From: JBALVT01 sp965262875
Lineage (GTDB): Bacteria; Pseudomonadota; Gammaproteobacteria; Pseudomonadales; Halieaceae
NCBI GenBank assembly: GCA_965262875.1
Contig: OZ253571.1
Coordinates: 1-64,000, forward strand
Direction of reading: 5' to 3'
Length of the DNA stretch: 64,000 bases
Positions 50,905-58,753 of the stretch are shown here, one piece after another; the first letter of the stretch is position 1, and each line of letters starts with the position of its first letter. The translations under genes and the position numbers were made by a program. Below the pieces are notes generated by a model. The model ran no database searches. It had not been told where the DNA came from and saw only the letters and a program-made list of their open reading frames with translations.

Positions 50905-51130
50905 TTTCCGGACGCCTGCGCGCCGGTGCCCGCCTGCGCGCCGGTGCCCGCGTTCGGGTCGGTGGCTGCCGGCGTGGTTCAGCCTTGTGTACGGGGATGG
51001 TGTGCTCAGAGGCCATTATGCGGCCCCCATGCGTCGCGTGGTCATGCGCAGCGCGGTCATGCGTTGCGCGGTCATGCGCTTGTTGTGGCGCGGCGTTTGA
51101 AATTGTACAAACGCCGCGCCTTCCTCCATA
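50905..51130. repeat. Family D repeat, copy 1
   Basis: Starts with an 18-bp minisatellite type (GGTGCCCGCGTTCGGGTC), continues TGTACGGGGATGGTGTGCTC, a 15-bp satellite GCGCGGTCATGCGCA (three units), and ends in a hairpin with 13-bp arms GGCGCGGCGTTTG / CAAACGCCGCGCC. Further copies: 51720-51890, 52493-52560 (partial), 53575-53750. Confidence 0.75.
51083..51116. promoter_or_regulatory. Perfect 13-bp hairpin upstream of the 160-residue gene
   Basis: GGCGCGGCGTTTG, loop AAATTGTA, CAAACGCCGCGCC. It lies 50 bases before the ATG at 51166 and could act as terminator/attenuator or operator. The same hairpin recurs ahead of the decayed second copy. Confidence 0.55.
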
Positions 51131-51165
51131 ATGATTTTACAACAAAAAACTAAGGAGGAATTCTT

Positions 51166-51648
51166 ATGCCCGGTTCTCTTGTGGGCTTTATTGAAGATTT
51201 GGTCACACCACATGATCGCGACCTGCGTGCCTTTTGTGTTAGAAACCTTAATCAGGAAGTCGTGCGAACAAGAAACGAGGCGTTTGGAGCGGTGCGAAAA
51301 TTCCATCCGGCAAAGGCGTATCAAGAAGATTTTCGCAAAGCAGAATTTGCGTGCCAGCAAGGTTGGAATCATCAATGGCCCAGCCACACCTATCTGGAAC
51401 TCCCGTTTCATTGGCTCAACCTGATGGGCTTTCGCCTTGCGGTGGAAAGGGGCCTCGTTATGGGTGGGTTGGGTGCAGTGAAAACGGTGGCAGCAGTGGA
51501 ATTGGGACTGTCGCGCGGGGAAACAGAACAATGGACTGTCGAACTTCTCTTTAATGTCTATTGCGATACCAAGTTGCGTGAGCAGTGGGATTATGAAGGG
51601 TTTCGGTTCCGCCTTAATGAACAGGCCAAACAGATTGAATACTGCTAA
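51166..51648 (+). CDS. Hypothetical protein, 160 residues (first of a tandem duplication)
   Basis: Start behind AAGGAGGAATTCTT. Soluble, aromatic-rich: LVGFIEDLVTPHDRDLRAFC, NEAFGAVRKFHPAKAYQEDF, WNHQWPSHTYLELPFHWLNL, FNVYCDTKLREQWDYEGFRF. No signal peptide. I do not recognise the family. It lies in a cassette of about 780 bp with family D repeat and hairpin in front; the cassette is repeated in tandem downstream with a dead gene copy, which argues this first copy is the maintained one. Confidence 0.6.
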   Translation: MPGSLVGFIEDLVTPHDRDLRAFCVRNLNQEVVRTRNEAFGAVRKFHPAKAYQEDFRKAEFACQQGWNHQWPSHTYLELPFHWLNLMGFRLAVERGLVMGGLGAVKTVAAVELGLSRGETEQWTVELLFNVYCDTKLREQWDYEGFRFRLNEQAKQIEYC

Positions 51649-51719
51649 ATCACTGACTCTGTGAACATGATGTGACGGGAAGACCCACCGCCAGTCAAAT
51701 GAGCGCAGGGGCCGGCGGG

Positions 51720-51890
51720 CCGGTGCCAGCGTTCGGGCCGGTGGCTGCCGGCGTGGTTCAGCATGGTGTACGGGGATGGTGTGCTCAGAGGCCATTATGT
51801 GGCCCCCATGCGTCGCGTGGTCATGCGCAGCGCGGTCATGCGCTTGTTGTGGCGCGGCGTTTGAAATTGTACAAACGCCGCGCCTTCCCC
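51720..51890. repeat. Family D repeat, copy 2
   Basis: Same order as copy 1 (minisatellite, GGGGATGGTGTGCTCAGAGG, two 15-bp units, 13-bp hairpin), a few per cent diverged. The rest of 51649-51931 is the tandem-duplicated intergenic sequence. Confidence 0.75.
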
Positions 51891-51931
51891 CATAGTAGTC
51901 ATGTGAAAGAAAAACTAAGGAGGAATTCTTA

Positions 51932-52413
51932 TACCCGGTTCTCTTTTGGGCTTTATTGAAGATTTGGTCACACCACATGATCGCGACCTGCGTGCCTTTT
52001 GTGTTAGAAACCTTAATCAGGAAGTCGTGCGGACAAGAAACGAGGCGTTTGGAGCGGTGCGAAAATTCCATCCGGCAAAGGCGTATCAAGAAGATTTTCG
52101 CAAAGCAGAATTTGCGTGCCAGTAAGGTTGGAATCATCAATGGCCCCGCCACACCTATCTGGAACTCCCGTTTCATTGGCTCAACCTGATGGGCTTTCGC
52201 CTTGCGGTGGAAAGGGGCCTCGTTATGGGTGGGTTGGGTGCAGTGAAAACGGTGGCAGCAGTGGAATTGGGACTGTCGCGCGGGGAAACAGAACAATGGA
52301 CTGTCGAACTTCTCTTTAATGTCTATTGCGATACCAAGTTGCGTGAGCAGTGGGATTATGAAGGGTTTCGGTTCCGCCTTAATGAACAGGCCAAACAGAT
52401 TGAATACTGCTAA
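51932..52413 (+). pseudogene. Decayed second copy of the 160-residue gene
   Basis: Nearly identical to 51166-51648, but the start ATG is ATA (after the same AAGGAGGAATTCTT) and a CAA codon has become TAA in CGTGCCAGTAAGG. A GTG to TTG change follows the start. Few other differences are visible, so the duplication is recent and inactivation rapid. Confidence 0.9.
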
Positions 52414-52492
52414 ATCACTGACTCTGTGAACATGATGTGACGGGAAGACCCACCGCCAGTCAAATGAGCGCAGGGGCCGGCGGGCCGGTGCC

Positions 52493-52560
52493 AGCGTTCG
52501 GGTCGGTGGCTGCCGGCGTGGTCCAGCCTTGTGTACGGGGATGGTGTGCTCAGAGGCCAT
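52493..52560. repeat. Family D repeat, truncated copy 3
   Basis: Contains the minisatellite-like start and GGGGATGGTGTGCTCAGAGG, then ends at CCATCACACAG. The truncation marks the right boundary of the tandem duplication. Confidence 0.7.
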
Positions 52561-52832
52561 CACACAGCCTTGCCTGATCGGCGCCCCGGGAACGGGAATG
52601 CGCCAGGCCCCACCTGCGGTCCCGTATTGGCGTGGTCGCCGGTTTTGGCAGGAACCGACCTTTGGGCGAAGGCAACCAATTCTGTCGCACCCACTGGAAA
52701 ATCAAGTGTGATGTCATAAATTATCTCGCCGGACTTCTCCTGGCGGAGGGCAGACATCTCGCCCACCCGTGGGTAGGTCCACTCTCCATCAGGGCCGAGG
52801 ATGGGAACCGTGATTGTGTATTGCTCAGACAT
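52560..52832 (-). CDS. Hypothetical protein, 90 residues
   Basis: MSEQYTITVPILGPDGEWTY, GEMSALRQEKSGEIIYDITL, DFPVGATELVAFAQRSVPAK. AAAGGA precedes the ATG. Strand-rich N-terminus and a tail (GPQVGPGAFPFPGRRSG) running to the family D boundary, so the original C-terminus may be lost. Family not recognised. Confidence 0.5.
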   Translation of the reverse strand: MSEQYTITVPILGPDGEWTYPRVGEMSALRQEKSGEIIYDITLDFPVGATELVAFAQRSVPAKTGDHANTGPQVGPGAFPFPGRRSGKAV

Positions 52833-52939
52833 GGTTGTATCCTTTCTGTTGGCCAGCTCGAGTCAGGGGGTGTGGGATTGAATCTTCTGGCGTTTCGGGT
52901 CGGGTGTGTTTAACTAATGTCAGAAAAGGATATTCAGTC

Positions 52940-53395
52940 ATGGCACAATCGGTCAGCATCGACACTCTGAAAGCATCGGAAACCCTGCAAGCCGCCGGTC
53001 TGGATGCCACATCGGCCAAGGCTGTGGTGGGCGTGATCAGCGAGGCCATCGCCACGACAGCGGCGACCAAACATGATCTGGAGAAGACCGAAACCCGGCT
53101 GACACAGAATATCAATACAGAGATTGCAGAACTGCGCGCCGAGATGAATATCGGCTTTACCACGCTGGACAAGAAGATCGACGTCCAGTTTGCCACGCTT
53201 GACAAGAAGATCGACGTCCAGTTTGCCACGCTTGACAAGAAGATCGCCGTCCAGGGGGCGCAGTTGCGCGGCGAGATATCGGACAGCGTCAACAGGATGA
53301 CACGCAATGTAGCGGGTCTGATCGGCCTGGCGCTTGGTTTGGCGGCACTCTGGAGCGTCTTCGGCCCCGTCGCGTCAAAAGTGCTGTCTTTGTAA
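52940..53395 (+). CDS. Coiled-coil C-tail-anchored protein (DUF1640/CCDC90-like), second copy
   Basis: Start at 52940 behind AAAAGGA; 151 residues. Head VSIDTLKASETLQAAGLDAT, coiled coil with a 36-bp in-frame tandem repeat (KKIDVQFATLD units near 78-105), and a C-terminal membrane helix (NVAGLIGLALGLAALWSVFG). Same architecture as the gene at 10607 though diverged. The repeat number could change coil length without shifting the frame. Role unknown. Confidence 0.7.
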   Translation: MAQSVSIDTLKASETLQAAGLDATSAKAVVGVISEAIATTAATKHDLEKTETRLTQNINTEIAELRAEMNIGFTTLDKKIDVQFATLDKKIDVQFATLDKKIAVQGAQLRGEISDSVNRMTRNVAGLIGLALGLAALWSVFGPVASKVLSL

Positions 53396-53574
53396 GGCTT
53401 TGCACCGCAGGCCTGACCTGATGCGCGGGTTGGAGTGGCTCTGAACCCGTCATATTGCTGAAGAGATACAGTCGCCGTCATGGCGCATTCTCCCCGGTGG
53501 ATTTCCCCGCTTTGCCATTCAAATCTGCTTCGGTTCCGGCCGGTTTCCAAACGGCTGCGCGCCGGTGCCCGCGT

Positions 53575-53750
53575 TCGGGTCGGTGCCCGCGTTCGGGCCG
53601 GTGGCTGTCGGCGTGGTCCAGCCTTGTGTGCGGGGATGGTGTGCTCAGAGGCCATTATGCAGCCCCCATGCGTCGCGCGGTCATGCGCAGCGCGGTCATG
53701 CGCTTGTTGTGGCGAGGCGTCCGTGTTTGCACAGATGCCGCGCCTTCCTT
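53575..53750. repeat. Family D repeat, copy 4
   Basis: Minisatellite units GGGTCGGTGCCCGCGTTC, TGCGGGGATGGTGTGCTCAG, two 15-bp satellites, and a weaker hairpin form (GGCGAGGCGTCC .. GATGCCGCGCC). It stands before the small plus-strand frame at 53790. Confidence 0.7.
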
Positions 53751-53789
53751 TATATTGGAATTTCTAGCAACCATATAAAGGAATCCAAT

Positions 53790-53912
53790 ATGACTTCGGG
53801 CGGGGGTTTGAAAAACGGTGTCAGCCATGCTGCACCCTCCGGTTCCGGTTTTGACGATCACGGCTTTTGCGATCCATGCGCATCAGAAGGGCGGCGCAGG
53901 GTGCGAGAATAA
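53790..53912 (+). CDS. Possible 40-residue protein antisense to prepilin peptidase end
   Basis: MTSGGGLKNGVSHAAPSGSG, FDDHGFCDPCASEGRRRVRE behind AAAGGAATCCAAT. It overlaps the 3' end of the peptidase gene on the other strand. The good ribosome-binding site and its position after a family D repeat, like the gene at 51166, are the only support. Confidence 0.3.
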   Translation: MTSGGGLKNGVSHAAPSGSGFDDHGFCDPCASEGRRRVRE

Positions 53913-54492
53913 CCGCGACCCACGGGCCATAGGTCAGGATAGACCCGCCAAGGGCTGTGTCGGGCGCAGAGGCCGGTTCAAACCCGTTGAACAGTGATAT
54001 GTCCACCAGCCGACCTATCAGAATTCCGATAATGGCCAGACCGCCCGGCAGGGCCGCAGGCGTGAGGCTGCGCGCCATCTTGCGACCCCGTGCGCGGGCA
54101 TAGGCGTATGACGTTGCAAGGCTGATCAGCACAAACAGCAGAAGCGCCACCGGCGTGCCGCCCGTTCCGGCCACCAGACCGATCACCGCGAACAGATACA
54201 CATCGCCCTGCCCGAGCGCATTGCGGGTTTTGAAGATGCGCACGGCCAAAGCCGCCACGGTCCAGATCAGCAGGCCGAGTGCCATTTCCAGCGGGGATTG
54301 GCCGAGGTGGATATTCAGGGCAGCCCCGTTCAGGGCCACCATCGCCAGAGCCGCGAACTCAATCTCGAACCGCGCCATATCCGTGCGGATCAGCAAGCCC
54401 ATGAATATCATCAGAAGGAGTGTGTGTATCATCATTGGTGGGGTCATCCACAATGGGGCCATCAACTGTTGGATCATCAACTGTAAGGTCAT
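53821..54492 (-). CDS. pilU: Type IV prepilin peptidase (PilU/TadV-like, GxGD aspartyl protease)
   Basis: 223 residues with multiple membrane helices. Catalytic motifs: the first Asp in LLIRTDMARFE and the GxGD motif in ALGQGDVYLFAVIGLV. No N-terminal cysteine-containing methylase domain, so it is of the short type. It would cleave the leader of PilS at the inner membrane. It is the last gene of the minus-strand pilus operon and overlaps the preceding gene by four bases. Confidence 0.8.
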   Translation of the reverse strand: MTLQLMIQQLMAPLWMTPPMMIHTLLLMIFMGLLIRTDMARFEIEFAALAMVALNGAALNIHLGQSPLEMALGLLIWTVAALAVRIFKTRNALGQGDVYLFAVIGLVAGTGGTPVALLLFVLISLATSYAYARARGRKMARSLTPAALPGGLAIIGILIGRLVDISLFNGFEPASAPDTALGGSILTYGPWVAVILAPCAALLMRMDRKSRDRQNRNRRVQHG

Positions 54493-54932
54493 TCAGCGTC
54501 CCCCCGATTTTGCATTGTGGTGGCATCATCGGTAAAGCTGACGCCGAGTGCGTCGCAAAGGGCTGTGGCGCCGAGTTCCGCAAAGCAGCTCTGTCGTGCG
54601 CGTCGCGCGCGCAAAACGGCATCAACGTCGCGGGTGTTGGCCAAAGCCAGCAGTTCTTTCTGATAGGCCGCCAGTCGGGTGAGCGCCTTTACCTGCGCCG
54701 CGAGTTCCCGGCGCAGGGCAATCACCTGAAGCAGCGCCGTTGATCTGTCGGGGGTGGCGGTGTTGGTTGTGCTTGCCTGGGCGTGGTCGGTTTGGGCGGG
54801 GCCGGTTGGGGTAACTATCCCGGGCGCTGTTTCCTGGGCAAGGGTTTTTCCAGCCAGCGCAAGGCCGGCGCAGATCACAAGGCTGGCTAGAGCACTTCGG
54901 GTTATGGATTTGCGGGCTGGATTTATCAGCAT
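54489..54932 (-). CDS. Periplasmic hypothetical protein of the pilus operon
   Basis: From ATG 54932 (SD GGGAG) 147 residues. Signal segment ALASLVICAGLALAGKTLAQ, T/A-rich linker, then a helical part (LLQVIALRRELAAQVKALTR; LAAYQKELLALANTRDVDAV) and a cysteine pair (SCFAELGATALCDAL). Not recognised. Its start overlaps the end of the PilV-like gene (CTGC-stop/ATGCTGA). Confidence 0.55.
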   Translation of the reverse strand: MLINPARKSITRSALASLVICAGLALAGKTLAQETAPGIVTPTGPAQTDHAQASTTNTATPDRSTALLQVIALRRELAAQVKALTRLAAYQKELLALANTRDVDAVLRARRARQSCFAELGATALCDALGVSFTDDATTMQNRGDAE

Positions 54933-56197
54933 CCGGTACAACTCCCGGTTACAATTTTTTTGGTGACAAGCTGGTCTGTGACCTCAAGCGTTTTGCTTTG
55001 CACTGTTCCCGCGCGCAGCTCCTCGATGGTCGCAATGGGCGCAACCACAGTGCCTGCCACAACATTGCCTGTTGCGGTCAGGGTTTCCGCCTCTATGAGC
55101 CCTTCTACAGCGACCCCGGCGACAGGACCCTCGCCGCTTTTTTTGACAACCACCCCGCCCATTACCAGTACTGACCGGGCTTCAAGGGTGTCGAGTTGTG
55201 CAGGACCGCTGACATCCAGCCCGGTGGCTTTGATGCGACCCGCGATGGTGGCTTCAGCACTTTCCAGCGTTCCGGGAATATCCAGATCGCCACCGGCCGC
55301 GATATTACCCACCACTTCCAGCGTTCCGGTGAGTTCACCAACGTCCATGGCTTTCTTGACTGTGATCACATCGGCGATCAGCGCACCCACCCCGACCAGA
55401 TTATTCTTGCCCATATCCAGATCGGTTTCCATCTGGTTTGCCTCTTCGTGCCCCGGCACTGTGATCCGGTGCAGGTATGGCAAGACATCCTGATCCATGC
55501 GCAGCACCGCGATGGCAAGCTGGTCCCCGACCACGGGTGGGCTGATCCCGTCTTGGGCGGTCGCCTGTGTTTGAAGGGCTGTGAGATTGTAATCGAGGCC
55601 CGGTCCGCGCAGCCGGTACGGCGCGCCTTCCTGGATCGTCCCGACCAGTCCAATGCCTTCCCCGCCGCGTGGCATGTAAGGCATGGTGTATTCACCGTCT
55701 GGCGTGAAGGCGCGGGCCAGTACAACCAGTTCCTTTGAGCCGATCGCATGGAAGATCACCTCGATATCGCGGCCAAGCGCTGTGCGCAGCGGTACGTCGC
55801 CGACCCATGCGATTTCCGCAAAAGTGCCCCTGCGCAGCGCCTTAATCATGCCAACGCCAACCTTATCGCTGATAAAGACTAGCAGACCCTTGCGCAGGGC
55901 GTATGTGCTGGCGGCCGTAACCACCTGTGTGAGTAGCCGGCTTTCCTGCACGCCGGCCTGCGCGCGGATGTAATGTTGGGCCAGACGCACCCCCTGCTGG
56001 GCCAGCGGCACGGCAATCATCATCACCAGCACGGCTTCAAACAGGCTCAATCCGCAGCGGGCGTGGCGGGGGTATCTGGTGCGGCGGGGTCTGTGCTGTG
56101 CTTCGCCATGTGGTGCGGATGCACAGCCGTGGATGCCGTGCCGGCCCGTTGGGCGCAGCACCGCGTTCCGCGCGTATGTGAATATCCGGATCAGCAT
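54926..56197 (-). CDS. pilV: PilV-like large prepilin / tip adhesin
   Basis: About 423 residues. A long basic leader ends at CG^LSLFEAVLVMMIAVPLAQ, with Glu at position 5 after the predicted cleavage as in type IV pilins. The pilin helix leads to a globular part (LLTQVVTAASTYALRKGLLV; RMDQDVLPYLHRITVPGHEE) and a C-terminal stalk of short repeats (GTLEVVGNIAAGGDLDIPGT; TATGNVVAGTVVAPIATIEE) ending SCTGC. It resembles PilV of IncI plasmids, a minor pilin carrying the recipient-recognition end, but no shufflon inversion sites or recombinase gene are seen. Confidence 0.7.
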   Translation of the reverse strand: MLIRIFTYARNAVLRPTGRHGIHGCASAPHGEAQHRPRRTRYPRHARCGLSLFEAVLVMMIAVPLAQQGVRLAQHYIRAQAGVQESRLLTQVVTAASTYALRKGLLVFISDKVGVGMIKALRRGTFAEIAWVGDVPLRTALGRDIEVIFHAIGSKELVVLARAFTPDGEYTMPYMPRGGEGIGLVGTIQEGAPYRLRGPGLDYNLTALQTQATAQDGISPPVVGDQLAIAVLRMDQDVLPYLHRITVPGHEEANQMETDLDMGKNNLVGVGALIADVITVKKAMDVGELTGTLEVVGNIAAGGDLDIPGTLESAEATIAGRIKATGLDVSGPAQLDTLEARSVLVMGGVVVKKSGEGPVAGVAVEGLIEAETLTATGNVVAGTVVAPIATIEELRAGTVQSKTLEVTDQLVTKKIVTGSCTGC

Positions 56198-57567
56198 CCT
56201 GTGCACGCTTCTGTTTGCAGGCGGTCAACCTTTACACTTGCGGTGGCGAACACCTGCCGCGCGGTCAACTTCGGTACGCCGTCTGCCGCGATCTGAATGT
56301 TCTTCAATACGGGTGTTTTAAAGGTATCGGCGACCATGGTTTTTGCTGTGATCTGGCGGGTGAGAGTGAGGTGCTGTGTTGCTATGCTGGCTGCCCGCAG
56401 ACTGGCCGCACCCAGTGTGTGGGTCTGTAAATGTTCGGAGAGCGTCATCCGGCCTTTGACGACGATGGTGGTCGGGGGCGCGGTGTCACTGCCTGCTTCG
56501 CCTGTGGTACTGTCTGCAAAGATACCCGCCCCGCCGGCAATCAGAGTGCTCCCAACGATGAATTTGCCTGCGCTTGTGGTGCCGGCTATATCGACGTTGC
56601 CAGTTTTATACGGCGGTAGCGGCGCGTCATCGCCGCCCCGATCAATGCGCTCTTGCTCTTTTGGATCGCGGCGGAGAGATGTCAATGTGCCGGTCATTTT
56701 CCGGACGTGCAGGAGTGTGGGGGCAATCTTGTCCAGGGCAGGGTCGGACTGCTCGTTGGGCTGCGCTCTGGCAACCCGTGCCGCCGCACTTTCGGCTCCC
56801 CCTATTGCGGTGAGAGTCTTGACATTGAGCAGATCACATTTACGGGGTTCCTCATCCCGACCACATCCACCCAGATCCAGCGCGCCGCCGCCTGCGAGTT
56901 TCGGCGGAGGGTGCCCCGCACGGTCTTCGCGCAGCACATATTCCGGATTGATCCCGGACAGCGGTGCGGTCAGAATGACCCGTTCCGATTCATCATCCAA
57001 TGCCCGACCCAGCACGTTTTGCACAAAACTCTCGAGGTTCAGAATACGATCTTGCACGCCGTAGGTGGCCAGCCGCGCGAGCAGCGTATCCATTGCCACC
57101 TCCGACGCGCCATCTGTTTTCAGCAGCAGACCGCCATAAATATCCGTGCCACCCTCAAGGGTGCTATCAATGTGGCCCACCAGATAAGTCAGTGTAAATC
57201 CCGGCATTTGCCGCGCAACGTCTGCCCGCAAATCATCTTCAAAAGCTTCCTTCTCACCGCTGCTCAGCTGTCTGCCGGCTTCCGTCAGGCCCGTTGCCAG
57301 CGCATCCCGGTTCTCATGCACGTAATAATCAAAATCAGTCGCAATCGCCGCGAGTTGCACAGCCCGGGCCTCGGCGCGCGCCGCACTGGCGTGGCGCAAT
57401 TGCGCTTGCGCGAACTGGCTCATGACGATGGTGATGACCAGAACAGCCAGCACGGCGGCCGGCATCAGCGCACCACGCCGGGTGCGGCGTGGTGCTATGC
57501 GCGCGTCTTGATGCTGTGCCTTGCGGGGAAATCCCGGAGATGGCTGGCTGTTCTGCATGGTGGGCAT
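56191..57567 (-). CDS. Second large pilin-like protein, possibly without canonical prepilin site
   Basis: 458 residues. N-terminal hydrophobic helix (GALMPAAVLAVLVITIVMSQ) after RRTRR, but no Glu at position 5. The middle is helical (ATDFDYYVHENRDALATGLT), followed by AGHPPPKLAGGGALDLGGCG and a C-terminal stalk (GNVDIAGTTSAGKFIVGSTL; GRMTLSEHLQTHTLGAASLR) ending EACTGC. The stalk and the closing CTGC match the next gene's, so the two are related. It may be a second tip or shaft subunit of the thin pilus. Confidence 0.6.
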   Translation of the reverse strand: MPTMQNSQPSPGFPRKAQHQDARIAPRRTRRGALMPAAVLAVLVITIVMSQFAQAQLRHASAARAEARAVQLAAIATDFDYYVHENRDALATGLTEAGRQLSSGEKEAFEDDLRADVARQMPGFTLTYLVGHIDSTLEGGTDIYGGLLLKTDGASEVAMDTLLARLATYGVQDRILNLESFVQNVLGRALDDESERVILTAPLSGINPEYVLREDRAGHPPPKLAGGGALDLGGCGRDEEPRKCDLLNVKTLTAIGGAESAAARVARAQPNEQSDPALDKIAPTLLHVRKMTGTLTSLRRDPKEQERIDRGGDDAPLPPYKTGNVDIAGTTSAGKFIVGSTLIAGGAGIFADSTTGEAGSDTAPPTTIVVKGRMTLSEHLQTHTLGAASLRAASIATQHLTLTRQITAKTMVADTFKTPVLKNIQIAADGVPKLTARQVFATASVKVDRLQTEACTGC

Positions 57568-57569
57568 CC

Positions 57570-58250
57570 TCAGAAGGTCAGTGTGACGGTGTTTTCGTCG
57601 TGGTCACAGGCCTTGCTGACCGCCAGTTCGGTTATTTTGTCCGCTGCATCCAGTCCTGGTTGACCCCCGATCACAAGACTGTTGAGTCCAGAGTTTTGGT
57701 TGGCAAAAGTCATACCCGCCGTCTCACAGCCTGAGGCCGGAATGTCGGCCAAAATCACAGTGAAGGTCCGGCCGCCACTTCCCGTGATGGCGATGTCGGT
57801 GCCATAGGGCGAGGTGAACTTTAAACCATTACCTATCACGCCTAGCTCCTTGGCGGTGAAACCTTCATTTTTCAGGAATATAAGAAGCGGTCCAGTAGCA
57901 TAAACACCGGAATATATGTGATCACGCTCGATGATGGCCACGGCGCGGGTCAGCTGCGAGCGCAGGGCGGCACTGCGTGTCGAGTCGACAACGCCGTTGT
58001 AAAGCGACAGTACGCCCACCAGTACGGGAATAAGAACCAGGGTCCATAAAGCGACATCGAACATCGTCACACCGGCGCGGCGCGCACGCGGTCGCCGCAG
58101 CGGCTCAGGCTTCAGTAGGGCAATCCAGGTGTCCTTTTTCTGCAGCGATTTAAGTTGTTGCAGAGCGTTGTTCACGCGCTGTGTCAGCGCAATCCGCGCT
58201 TGCTTCAAGCGGGTTTTGCTTGTGTTTAGGGTAAAATTGGTCATGGTCAT
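57570..58250 (-). CDS. pilS: PilS-like major type IVb pilin
   Basis: 226 residues. A 60-residue basic leader (KTRLKQARIALTQRVNNALQ) ends at RRAG^VTMFDVALWTLVLIPV, then SLYNGVVDSTRSAALRSQLT and the PilS fold: NEGFTAKELGVIGNGLKFTS, YGTDIAITGSGGRTFTVILA, SGCETAGM and KACDHDEN with two cysteines for the C-terminal disulphide. Position 5 is Asp rather than Glu. It is the likely main subunit of the thin pilus. Confidence 0.8.
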   Translation of the reverse strand: MTMTNFTLNTSKTRLKQARIALTQRVNNALQQLKSLQKKDTWIALLKPEPLRRPRARRAGVTMFDVALWTLVLIPVLVGVLSLYNGVVDSTRSAALRSQLTRAVAIIERDHIYSGVYATGPLLIFLKNEGFTAKELGVIGNGLKFTSPYGTDIAITGSGGRTFTVILADIPASGCETAGMTFANQNSGLNSLVIGGQPGLDAADKITELAVSKACDHDENTVTLTF

Positions 58251-58356
58251 CCTTTCAAGAGATGGTGCGCAGGCTGTTCGCCATGTTTAGCCGGGCGCTG
58301 TTTTTCGTTGAAGTGTGGGGGGTGTCAGCTTGTTTGGTTCTTTCTTGGCGCTCCCC

Positions 58357-58653
58357 TCACAGAATGCTTTGCAGTGCGGTAATGATCAACCACACGAGAC
58401 CCGTCAGCAGAGCAGTCCCTATCAGTGTACCGAGCAGTACATTTCGCAAGGTCATCCCACCGGCATGGCATCGCCGGGGTGGACGCAGCCTGTCAGGTTT
58501 AAGCCTGTCAGGCTTGAGCAGGGCACGCCATGCCGCATTGTTCTTGAGCAATTCAAGCTGTTGCCGGGCGGGGTTGATGCGCTGTGTCAGCGCAATACGT
58601 GCCTGCTTCAGCCATGTTTTGCTTGTATTTCCGTTAAAATCAGTCATGGTCAT
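58357..58653 (-). CDS. Truncated pilin paralogue
   Basis: 98 residues whose leader aligns with PilS (MTMTDFNGNTSKTWLKQARI, ALTQRINPARQQLELL) and ends with a membrane helix (GMTLRNVLLGTLIGTALLTG, LVWLIITALQ) but no globular domain. The upstream bases TTTCAAGAGATGGTGCGC are shared too, so it is a duplication of the pilS 5' part. It may be a minor pseudopilin, or a degenerate copy still in frame. Confidence 0.55.
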   Translation of the reverse strand: MTMTDFNGNTSKTWLKQARIALTQRINPARQQLELLKNNAAWRALLKPDRLKPDRLRPPRRCHAGGMTLRNVLLGTLIGTALLTGLVWLIITALQSIL

Positions 58654-58753
58654 CCTTTCAAGAGATGGTGCGCCAGGTGTCCTCTAAATCTGAGCTGGTC
58701 CGCTGTTATTTGGTGAAGTGAGGGGGGTGTCTTTTTGATTGGTGTCGCTCCCC

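Noticed and set aside
51016..52563. Long minus-strand frame of 515 codons
   Set aside because: It is antisense to the duplicated 160-residue gene and is itself a duplicated text; the plus-strand genes have strong ribosome-binding sites.
50905..53750. Integron cassettes with attC sites
   Set aside because: The hairpin repeats lack the RYYYAAC / GTTRRRY core sites, the cassettes are identical copies, and there is no integrase.
54926..56197. PilV shufflon
   Set aside because: No inverted 19-bp type recombination sites or alternative C-terminal segments were seen downstream, and no recombinase gene.
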